5,412 bases of DNA from Chloroflexia bacterium (GTDB taxonomy: Bacteria > Chloroflexota > Chloroflexia > Thermomicrobiales > UBA6265). The position numbers and the translations under genes were made by a program. Below the pieces are notes generated by a model. It was not told the origin of the DNA and made no database searches. It saw nothing but the letters and a program-made list of their open reading frames with translations. Position 1 is the stretch's first letter; every line of letters begins with the position of its first letter. Positions 1 to 5,412 of this stretch are shown one piece after another. Where the stretch lies: positions 1-5,412 of the forward strand of contig JACCYK010000172.1 of the NCBI GenBank assembly GCA_013696525.1, given 5' to 3'.

Positions 1-1
1 G

Positions 2-1102
2 GCGGCCTCGAAGATCATGTTATTTCCGGGGGATGGGATCGGGCCCGAGGTGATGGCCGCGGCGCGGCTGGTGCTGACGGCGGTGAGCGAGCGGTTCGGG
101 TGCCAATTCGAGACGGCCGAGCTGCTGATCGGGGGCGCCGCTTACGATGCCTATGGCGAGCCGGTCCGAGCGGAGGACATCGACCGATGTCGTGATGCCG
201 ACGCCGCGCTGTTGGGCGCGGTTGGCGGCCCGGCCTGGGAGGGAGTGGAGCGCGAGCTGCGGCCCGAGCAGGGTCTGCTCACGTTGCGTAAGTCGCTTCG
301 ACTCTTTGCGAACCTGCGTCCAGTCTCGGTCTTCGCGGCACTGGCCGATGCCTCGCCGATCAAAACGGAGTTGGTGCAAGACGTAGACCTCCTGGTGGTG
401 CGCGAGTTGACCGGGGGCATCTATTTTGGGCGACCATCGCGTCAATGGCGCGAGCGGCGGGGTCGGGTCGCGGTTGATACGTTGGTGTATCGGGAGCACG
501 AGATTGAACGTCTCGTCCGCCTCGGGTTCGACCTGGCCCGGGGGCGCAACCGGCGCTTAGCGAGCGTGGACAAAGCCAATGTGCTCGAATCGTCCCGGCT
601 CTGGCGAACGATCGCCACCGAGGTCGCGGCCGACTATCCCGACGTGGCCCTGGAGCATGTGCTCGTTGACGCGATGGCAATGCACCTCATCCAGAGCCCG
701 GCCCGGTTCGACGTCATCGTCACCGAGAACATGTTCGGCGACATCCTGACGGATGAGGCGTCGGTCATCGCGAGCTCGATCGGGCTCCTACCATCAGCCA
801 GTCTTGGCCCAACGCGGACCGATGGGCCGGGCCGGCGCTTTGGGCTGTATGAACCGATCCACGGCAGCGCGCCCGATATTGCCGGACGGGGTCTCGCCAA
901 CCCGGTCGGGATGATCCTCTCAGCCGGTTCGATGCTGCGCTTGTCGCTCGGGCTGGAAGCGGCGGCGCGATCGGTGGAAGGCGCGGTCGCCCAAGCGCTG
1001 GGGGACGGATGCCGGACGCCTGACATCTCTACCGGAACCGGCACGAGGATGACGACGTCACAATTTGGATCGGCGGTGGCAGAACGGATATTGAACGCGT
1101 AG
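2..1102 (+). CDS. leuB: 3-isopropylmalate dehydrogenase, 5' end cut by window edge
   Basis: LeuB oxidises and decarboxylates 3-isopropylmalate to 2-oxoisocaproate with NAD+, the third step of leucine biosynthesis, in the cytoplasm. Numbering from the ATG at 17, the sequence shows the N-terminal PGDGIGPEV motif, LRKS and NLRP with substrate-binding arginines (R91, R101), VRELTGGIYFG (R129, Y136), the catalytic VDKANVL lysine (K186), VDAMAMHL (D218), FGDILTDEAS (D242, D246) and the NAD-binding loop HGSAPDIAGRG with the Asp expected of NAD-dependent enzymes (D287). The frame is open upstream of this ATG and reads AASKI before MLFPGDGIGPEV. Family members begin with about KIAVLPGDGIGPEV, so starting at 17 would remove part of the first beta strand. 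The true start is probably just left of the window. About 366 codons are visible, close to the usual 350-370. Leu pathway neighbours, if any, lie outside. The stop faces the 2H gene across 10 bp. Tartrate or homoisocitrate dehydrogenase is less likely given the motifs. Confidence 0.95.
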   Translation, partial: AASKIMLFPGDGIGPEVMAAARLVLTAVSERFGCQFETAELLIGGAAYDAYGEPVRAEDIDRCRDADAALLGAVGGPAWEGVERELRPEQGLLTLRKSLRLFANLRPVSVFAALADASPIKTELVQDVDLLVVRELTGGIYFGRPSRQWRERRGRVAVDTLVYREHEIERLVRLGFDLARGRNRRLASVDKANVLESSRLWRTIATEVAADYPDVALEHVLVDAMAMHLIQSPARFDVIVTENMFGDILTDEASVIASSIGLLPSASLGPTRTDGPGRRFGLYEPIHGSAPDIAGRGLANPVGMILSAGSMLRLSLGLEAAARSVEGAVAQALGDGCRTPDISTGTGTRMTTSQFGSAVAERILNA

Positions 1103-1112
1103 CGTCGCTGGC

Positions 1113-1787
1113 TCAACCGACAAGCGGAAAGACCGCGAACGGCTGAAACGGGGGGTACGGCTCGGCAATCGTCATGGTGGCGATCTCGACCTCGGTCACC
1201 TCGAACTCGCCGAAGCGGGCGTCTCGCCATTCCGAGAGCACCTCGATGGCGGGAGCGGCCAGGGCCGGCTCGGTGTAATGGGCGATCGTGGAGTGCGGCA
1301 GGTAGGGAAACCTGGGAGAGCTGGGCGGCGCCGCGATCTCGAACAGCCGCTGGTGGAGCCGGCTTGCTTCCTCGTCGTCATGCACTTCGAGGAACGGCGC
1401 ATCCTCAAACGAGTTGGCGCCACCGAGCGTCAGCAGGAACGGCGGCCGTTCACTGATAGGGCTGGCCGCCATCGTGACAAACTCCTCGAGCGCGGCGGGT
1501 GAAATTTCGTCTGGATGACGCGGCTCCGCGGCGACGAAGCCAAGCTCTTGCAAGGAGATATGGAGGAAGTGGTCTGGATGAACGCGGACTCCAGGCAGGC
1601 GAGCCAGCGCTGCTCGGCAGCGCGCTAGGTCGTCGTTCAACGCGGTGATGGGCACCCTAATTATGCAAACCGCGAACACCGCGTCGTGTGAGCGCCAGGC
1701 CGGCGTGTCATGCCGGCCGTCGGCGACGCGCGCTAGTGAGCAAAATGATTCCCAGACCTTGGGGAAGGCTGCTTCCTGCTCACTCAT
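1113..1787 (-). CDS. 2H phosphoesterase superfamily protein (2'-5' RNA ligase/LigT-like)
   Basis: This is a predicted cytoplasmic 2H-family phosphoesterase, a fold that acts on 2',3'-cyclic or 2'-5' phosphodiester bonds in RNA or nucleotides. The substrate of this member is unknown. Counting from the chosen ATG (224 aa), the two signature motifs are HISL at about residues 76-79 and HSTI at about 165-168, the latter inside LPHSTIAHY. They lie 89 residues apart, as expected for the two-lobed active site. An extra segment of about 40 residues (WESFCSLARVADGRHDTPAW) precedes the first core strand and makes the protein longer than a typical LigT of about 180 aa. No signal peptide or membrane segment is visible. 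The start is uncertain. A GTG at 1835 overlaps the greA stop as GTGA and would add 16 low-complexity residues rich in Gly, Thr and Pro, but it has no Shine-Dalgarno. The ATG at 1787 has a weak GGGACGGG upstream and is preferred. It is the last gene of the minus-strand unit. LigT, CPDase or a divergent relative cannot be told apart from sequence alone. Confidence 0.85.
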   Translation of the reverse strand: MSEQEAAFPKVWESFCSLARVADGRHDTPAWRSHDAVFAVCIIRVPITALNDDLARCRAALARLPGVRVHPDHFLHISLQELGFVAAEPRHPDEISPAALEEFVTMAASPISERPPFLLTLGGANSFEDAPFLEVHDDEEASRLHQRLFEIAAPPSSPRFPYLPHSTIAHYTEPALAAPAIEVLSEWRDARFGEFEVTEVEIATMTIAEPYPPFQPFAVFPLVG

Positions 1788-1831
1788 GCCGGTACCCGTC
1801 CCAGTTTGAACCGGATCGGCACCAGGGCCGC

Positions 1832-2302
1832 TCACTCAATGCCGATGATCCGATACTTGCTCTGTCCGCGCGGCGTGGTGACGAAGGCGTCCTGGCCCGT
1901 CCGCTTGCCGAGCAGCGCCTTGCCCACGGGCGATTCGTTGGAGATCAGCCCGAGGGATGGTTTCGCTTCGATGGCGCCAACAATGGTGTAGCGTTCCTCG
2001 TCGCCCTCGATCTCGACCACGACCGTCGAGCCGATGGACACCTCGCCCGCCCGCCCGGCGGGCGCATCCTCCAGGATCACCGCGTTGCGCAATAGCACCT
2101 CGAGGTCGGCAATCCGCTTCTCGTTCATTGCTTGATCGTGCCGGGCCGCATCATAGGCCGCATTCTCCCGGAGGTCGCCATGGGATCGCGCTTCCGCGAT
2201 GGCCGCCACAATGCCGGGGCGGCGCACGTCGCGCAACTCATTGAGCTCGTGTTTGAGGCGCTCAAGACCATCTCTCGTGACGGGAACTTGCTTTGCTTCC
2301 AC
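1832..2302 (-). CDS. greA: transcription elongation factor GreA
   Basis: GreA enters the secondary channel of RNA polymerase and stimulates cleavage of backtracked RNA, rescuing stalled elongation complexes. With the GTG start at 2302 the protein is 156 aa, against about 158 for E. coli GreA. The N-terminal coiled coil covers about residues 8-75 and carries the tip motif HGDLRENAAYDAAR, with the two catalytic-tip acids D43 and E46 (equivalents of E. coli D41 and E44). The C-terminal FKBP-like domain follows, with GSTVVVEIEGDEERYTIVG and LISNESPVGKALLGK at about residues 119-133. The open frame runs on to an ATG at 2383, but the extra 27 residues have no family counterpart. The GTG has GAGGGA six bases upstream and reads MEAKQVPVTRDGLERL, matching family N-termini. 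It lies 89 bp after the RidA-family gene and 44 bp (or a 4-bp overlap, by the alternative start) before the 2H gene, all on the same strand. Confidence 0.95.
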   Translation of the reverse strand: MEAKQVPVTRDGLERLKHELNELRDVRRPGIVAAIAEARSHGDLRENAAYDAARHDQAMNEKRIADLEVLLRNAVILEDAPAGRAGEVSIGSTVVVEIEGDEERYTIVGAIEAKPSLGLISNESPVGKALLGKRTGQDAFVTTPRGQSKYRIIGIE

Positions 2303-2308
2303 GGATTG

Positions 2309-2314
2309 TCCCTC
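2309..2314 (-). promoter_or_regulatory. Shine-Dalgarno site deciding the greA GTG start
   Basis: The minus strand reads GAGGGA, then six bases, then GTG (2302-2300). This is a good anti-16S match at a suitable distance. It supports the GTG start over the upstream in-frame ATG at 2383. Confidence 0.75.
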
Positions 2315-2391
2315 GATTCGCGCGTTGTCTGACGGTGCGCGCCAGCGTTCGCCTGCTTCGACGGGCGCCGCCGAAGACGGCACCGCCAGCC

Positions 2392-2841
2392 TTACTCGAC
2401 TTCGAGCGTCACCTCGATTTCGACCGGAATGCCATTCGGTAAGGCGCCCATGCCGACGGCGGACCGCGTGTGCCGGCCGGCGTCGCCGAGCACCTCGACG
2501 AAGAGATCGGAGCAGCCATTGATCACGTGCGGCTGCTGGCCAAAGTCCGGGCTTGAATTGACCATGCCGAGCACCTTGACCACCCGCGTGATCCGGTCGA
2601 GATCGCCGAGGGCGTCTTTGGCGGTGGCGAGGATCTGGAGACCGACACTACGGGCGGCCCGGTAGGCGTCGTCGACCGAGATGTCGGCGTCGACTTTGCC
2701 ATTGGTAAACTCTTCCGCCGGGCCGGTGCCTGAGACAAACAACAGGTTTCCGGTCCGCACGGTGCGCACGTAGTTCGCGAGCGGGCGGACTGGGGGCGGC
2801 AGCTCAATGCCCAGCTCGATTAGTCGTTGCTCCACCTTCAT
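2392..2841 (-). CDS. RidA/YjgF/UK114 family protein
   Basis: RidA-family proteins are small trimeric cytoplasmic enzymes. The archetype hydrolyses reactive enamine/imine intermediates such as 2-aminoacrylate, released by PLP enzymes, to keto acids and ammonia. The 149-aa product shows YVRTVRTGNLLFVSGTGP (about 24-41), DLDRITRVVKVLGMVNSSPDF (about 80-100) and the C-terminal signature RHTRSAVGMGALPNGIPVEIE. R126 matches the catalytic arginine of E. coli RidA (R105) and E141 the conserved glutamate near E120. The protein is longer than RidA (about 128 aa). The motif GMVNSSPDFGQQPHVINGCSDLFVEVLGDAGRH is broken here as GMVNSSPDF plus VINGCSDL, and fits the longer YjgF-like subgroup rather than RidA itself, so deaminase activity is plausible but unproven. 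The ATG at 2841 has AGGGAG about 8 bases upstream. It starts 55 bp after the aminotransferase stop on the same strand, which suggests co-transcription with a PLP enzyme whose intermediates it might clear. Confidence 0.93.
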   Translation of the reverse strand: MKVEQRLIELGIELPPPVRPLANYVRTVRTGNLLFVSGTGPAEEFTNGKVDADISVDDAYRAARSVGLQILATAKDALGDLDRITRVVKVLGMVNSSPDFGQQPHVINGCSDLFVEVLGDAGRHTRSAVGMGALPNGIPVEIEVTLEVE

Positions 2842-2896
2842 CGTTGCATCTCCCTATCGGATGTCCGTGAGCGGATCGACCGCCGGCTTGGAGGTG

Positions 2897-4096
2897 TTAG
2901 CGGCGTCCGAACACATCGCCGATCCGCTGGACGGCCTTGTCCAGGAGGTCGTCGCTCGTGGCAAACGAGAGCCGGAGATGTCCCTCGCCGGCCTGGCCGA
3001 AGGCGACCCCCGGGACAAGGGCGACGTGACCTTCCTGGAGCAGGAGGTCGGCAACTTCGACCGAGCTTTTCCCGGTCTCCCGGATGTCGGGAAAGGCATA
3101 GAAGGCGCCTTCGACCAGCGGACAAGAGATCCCCTTGACCGCGTTCAACCCGGTGGCCACGGCGCGCCGGCGCCGATCCCACGCCGAGACCATGTCCGGG
3201 ATGAAGTCTTGGGGGCCGGTGAGGGCAACCACGCCGGCTGCCTGAACGAATGAGGTCGCGCACGTAACCGAGTGGCTATGGATCTTCTCGATCTCGGCGA
3301 TGTACGGCTTGGGGCCCGCAACGTAGCCCAGGCGCCAGCCGGTCATCGCGTACGCTTTGGAGAAGCCGTTGAAGGTCAGGGTGCGCTCCGCCATGCCAGG
3401 GAGGGTGGCGATGCTGACGTGCTGATTGCCGTCGTGAATGATCTTCTCGTACATCTCATCGGTAAAGACCAGAAGATCGTGGTCGCGGGCAAGATCGGCA
3501 ATCGCCGTCAGTTCCGCCTGATCGAGCACGCGGCCGGTCGGGTTGTTAGGAGAGTTGATAATCAGCACCCGCGAATCCGGGGTGACCGCCGCCGCGAGGA
3601 TCTCCGGCGTGACCCGCCAGTTGTCATCTGGACGGAGCGCGACCGGGATCGGCCGGCCACCGGCTAGCTCGATCATCGGCACGTACGAAACCCAACTCGG
3701 TTCGATCACAAGCACCTCGTCGCCCGGACCGACCAGGGCCAGAATCGACTCGAAGAGCGATTGCTTGCCGCCAGGGGTGACGACGACACCACCGATGGGA
3801 TCGACCTCGATTCCGTTGTCAACGAGGAGCTTCTTAGCGATCGCCTGGCGGAGGGCCGGGGTGCCGGCGCTGGACACGTAGTGGGTGTCGCCGGCGTTCA
3901 TCGCGTCCGTGGCCGCCTGCCGGATGTGGGCCGGGGTGATGAAGTCGGGATCGCCGCCACCGAGGTCAATGACGTCGATCCCTTGCGCCTTGAGCGCCCG
4001 CGCCCGGTCGGAGACGGCCAGCGTCGGCGACGGTGCGAGGTCACGCACGCGAGCGGCGATAAACTCGTCCGGGGATCGATTTGTCATCTCGGACAC
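2897..4096 (-). CDS. PLP-dependent class I aminotransferase, aspartate aminotransferase Ib type
   Basis: This fold-type I aminotransferase most likely interconverts aspartate and 2-oxoglutarate with oxaloacetate and glutamate in the cytoplasm. From the GTG at 4096 it is 399 aa, close to subgroup Ib enzymes (about 385-400). Visible elements: PSPTLAV near residues 22-28, whose Ser and Thr match substrate-contact residues of the Thermus enzyme; GGGDPDF (45-51); GGKQSLF with K111, at the place of the Thermus lysine that contacts the distal carboxylate; W135 in EPSWVSY stacking on PLP; SPNNPTG with N185; FTDEMYE with D213 and Y216; the Schiff-base lysine K247 in GFSKAYAMTGWRLGY with R255; and the alpha-carboxylate arginine R375 in HLRLSFA. 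The frame extends to an ATG at 4201, but that codon lies over a likely -10 box and the added residues are not family-like. GTG at 4096 has GGAGG seven bases upstream; ATG at 4087 is possible. It heads the minus-strand unit. Aspartate specificity is likely; prephenate or broader specificity is possible. Symbols aspC or aspB would be reasonable. Confidence 0.93.
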   Translation of the reverse strand: MSEMTNRSPDEFIAARVRDLAPSPTLAVSDRARALKAQGIDVIDLGGGDPDFITPAHIRQAATDAMNAGDTHYVSSAGTPALRQAIAKKLLVDNGIEVDPIGGVVVTPGGKQSLFESILALVGPGDEVLVIEPSWVSYVPMIELAGGRPIPVALRPDDNWRVTPEILAAAVTPDSRVLIINSPNNPTGRVLDQAELTAIADLARDHDLLVFTDEMYEKIIHDGNQHVSIATLPGMAERTLTFNGFSKAYAMTGWRLGYVAGPKPYIAEIEKIHSHSVTCATSFVQAAGVVALTGPQDFIPDMVSAWDRRRRAVATGLNAVKGISCPLVEGAFYAFPDIRETGKSSVEVADLLLQEGHVALVPGVAFGQAGEGHLRLSFATSDDLLDKAVQRIGDVFGRR

Positions 4097-4103
4097 GGAA
4101 AAA

Positions 4104-4123
4104 CCTCCGGGCGAAACGCCGGG
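4104..4123 (-). promoter_or_regulatory. Shine-Dalgarno of the aminotransferase gene, with overlapping small hairpin
   Basis: On the minus strand, GGAGG (4108-4104) stands seven bases before the GTG at 4096 and fixes that start. Directly upstream, CCCGGCG-TTT-CGCCCGG (4123-4107) can fold into a stem with six pairs and one C-C mismatch. Its 3' arm takes in the first two G of the Shine-Dalgarno. The ribosome site is clear. A regulatory role for the hairpin is only a possibility, since short GC stems are common at this base composition. Confidence 0.55.
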
Positions 4124-4191
4124 ATCAGCGGCGGTCTCGTCGATTAACCATCGCCGCGGGTGAGCCACGGCGGGCGGAACAATGACCACCG

Positions 4192-4200
4192 ATTCTAGCA
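4192..4200 (-). promoter_or_regulatory. predicted extended -10 promoter for the minus-strand unit
   Basis: The minus strand reads TGC-TAGAAT (4200-4192), an extended -10 element five of six bases identical to TATAAT. No good TTGACA-like -35 is found 16-18 bp upstream (CACGCT region), as can occur with extended -10 promoters. Transcription would start near 4185, giving a leader of about 90 bases before the GTG at 4096. The longer aminotransferase frame begins inside this element, which argues against that longer start. Confidence 0.45.
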
Positions 4201-4267
4201 TGTGCAGGCGCCGGAGCGTGGGGCGGCGCGAGTTTGATCCGCTGGCGAATGCGCATCCTCGTCAACA

Positions 4268-4295
4268 CGGGTGCGGTGATCGAACTCGGCACCCG
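4268..4295. repeat. 7-bp perfect inverted repeat, CGGGTGC / GCACCCG
   Basis: Arms lie at 4268-4274 and 4289-4295 with a 14-base centre. It sits between the two divergent promoters, about 40 bp upstream of CIRCE. There is no T-tract on either strand, so it is not an intrinsic terminator. It could be a repressor or activator site, or chance in GC-rich DNA. Confidence 0.4.
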
Positions 4296-4335
4296 GACCA
4301 TCATGTCGTGGAGCAGGCCGGACTGGTGAGCGCAA

Positions 4336-4362
4336 TTAGCACTCGGGATTGAAGAGTGCTAA
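4336..4362 (+). promoter_or_regulatory. CIRCE operator (HrcA-binding site)
   Basis: The sequence TTAGCACTC-N9-GAGTGCTAA is a letter-perfect match to the CIRCE consensus, with 9-base arms and the canonical 9-base spacer. CIRCE is the operator for the heat-shock repressor HrcA, whose activity depends on GroEL, so a groE operon behind it is self-limiting: free GroEL keeps HrcA active, while misfolded protein titrates GroEL and relieves repression. It lies 94 bases before the groES ATG and overlaps the predicted -35 of the groE promoter. hrcA itself is not in the window. Confidence 0.97.
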
Positions 4363-4378
4363 CCGCCTATGCTACCCT
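4349..4378 (+). promoter_or_regulatory. predicted groES-groEL promoter overlapping CIRCE
   Basis: TTGAAG (4349-4354) resembles -35 and is followed after 18 bases by TACCCT (4373-4378), preceded by TGC to give an extended -10. The -35 falls inside the CIRCE element, as expected for repression by HrcA. An alternative -10, TATGCT at 4368-4373, has no well-spaced -35. The predicted transcript start is near 4385, with a leader of about 70 bases. Confidence 0.45.
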
Positions 4379-4456
4379 TCGCGACGTGGATCGAATACCG
4401 CGTCTACGGCTGGAACGTGGCCGGCGCGGTCACATGATGGAGAGGATGGTTGGGCG

Positions 4457-4765
4457 ATGGCGACTAAGGCAACGACGACTAAGCTACAGCCGCTGGCGGA
4501 TCGCGTCGTGATCCGCCCGGCGGGCCGCGAAGAGACGACCGCCAGCGGCATCGTGCTGCCGGACACGAAGGAGAAGCCCCAGCGGGGCACCATCATCGCC
4601 GCCGGTCTCGGTCGACGTGACGACGACGGCGACCGGATTGAGCTCGACGTCAAGGTCGGCGACATTGTGCTCTTCGCCAAGTACGCCGGCAGCGAGTTCA
4701 AGCTCGACGGTGAAGACCTGCTGATCATTGCCGAGAAGGACATCCTGGCGGTCATGAACGACTAA
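4457..4765 (+). CDS. groES: co-chaperonin GroES (Hsp10)
   Basis: GroES is the heptameric lid that caps GroEL and closes the folding chamber. The 102-aa product shows LQPLADRVVIRP (about 10-21), the mobile loop EETTASGIVLPD (about 25-36) with the GIVLP hydrophobic contact to GroEL, KPQRGTIIAAG (40-50), VGDIVLFAKYAG (67-78) and the C-terminal DGEDLLIIAEKDILAV. It is slightly longer than the usual 94-97 aa because of a short N-terminal MATKATTTK tail. The frame is open back to an ATG at 4349, but that codon lies within the CIRCE operator and upstream of the probable transcript start, so it cannot be the start. The ATG at 4457 has GGAGAGG (4439-4445) 11 bases upstream, a rather long spacing. groEL follows after 57 bp. 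Expression is expected to be heat-induced through HrcA/CIRCE. Confidence 0.97.
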   Translation: MATKATTTKLQPLADRVVIRPAGREETTASGIVLPDTKEKPQRGTIIAAGLGRRDDDGDRIELDVKVGDIVLFAKYAGSEFKLDGEDLLIIAEKDILAVMND

Positions 4766-4804
4766 TGTGCCGGTCGCCGCGGGCAAGCCGGTCATACGCA
4801 ATAG

Positions 4805-5412
<608 letters not shown>

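Larger units (their letters stand above)
4097..4456. other. divergent control region between the aminotransferase and groES
   Basis: This stretch of 360 bases without an assigned gene separates two divergent units. It contains, left to right, the leader and ribosome site of the aminotransferase gene, its likely promoter, about 135 bases with one perfect 7-bp inverted repeat and no recognised protein or RNA gene, the CIRCE operator, the groE promoter and the groES leader. A 26-codon plus-strand frame (4249-4329) is present but has no ribosome site. Confidence 0.8.

Noticed and set aside
634..1230. Minus-strand 198-codon open frame opposite the leuB 3' half
   Set aside because: Antisense shadow of leuB extending into the 2H gene in another frame; composition is Arg/Pro/Ser rich with no family motif.
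2321..2391. Possible terminator between the RidA-family gene and greA (CTTCG...CGAAG with GGCGCC in between)
   Set aside because: Arms of only five bases, a long GC centre and no T-run; not an intrinsic terminator.
2807..3253. Plus-strand 148-codon frame across the aminotransferase 3' end
   Set aside because: Overlaps a well-supported aminotransferase on the other strand; no recognisable domain and no ribosome site.
4268..4300. Minus-strand GAGTTCGATCACC resembling a tRNA T-arm
   Set aside because: No matching acceptor, D or anticodon arms could be placed around it; chance resemblance.

Overview
The window is GC-rich bacterial chromosome carrying core housekeeping genes. There are no mobile elements, CRISPR arrays, rRNA genes or tRNA genes that I could recognise. 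The GroEL, LeuB and GreA sequences, the HrcA/CIRCE control of groES-groEL, and TGCTA-type extended -10 promoters would suit a member of Chloroflexota such as a Thermomicrobia/Sphaerobacter-like lineage. That placement is a recollection-based inference from protein style, not a database result.

Layout: (1) Positions 2-1102, plus strand: leuB (3-isopropylmalate dehydrogenase), whose reading frame runs off the left edge. (2) Positions 1113-4096, minus strand: four co-directional genes, probably one transcription unit. In transcription order they are a class I aminotransferase of the aspartate aminotransferase Ib type (GTG start at 4096), a RidA/YjgF-family protein (2841-2392), the transcript-cleavage factor GreA (GTG start at 2302) and a 2H (LigT-like) phosphoesterase (1787-1113). 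The last gene meets leuB tail to tail with only 10 bp between the stop codons. (3) Positions 4097-4456: a divergent control region holding a likely promoter for the minus-strand unit, an unexplained inverted repeat, and a perfect CIRCE operator overlapping the groE promoter. (4) Positions 4457-5412, plus strand: groES followed by groEL, with groEL cut by the right edge after 196 codons.

How the genes work together: groES-groEL form one HrcA-repressed heat-shock operon. In the minus-strand unit the pairing of a PLP-dependent aminotransferase with a RidA-type protein makes metabolic sense, because RidA proteins hydrolyse reactive enamine/imine intermediates made by PLP enzymes. GreA and the 2H enzyme are RNA-related but have no obvious direct link to the first two. 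The most useful corrections are to gene starts. GreA, the aminotransferase, GroES and the 2H protein each have a longer open frame, but ribosome-binding sites, family lengths and a promoter position argue for shorter proteins, in two cases from GTG. I found no convincing new biological system here; the observations worth checking are modest.
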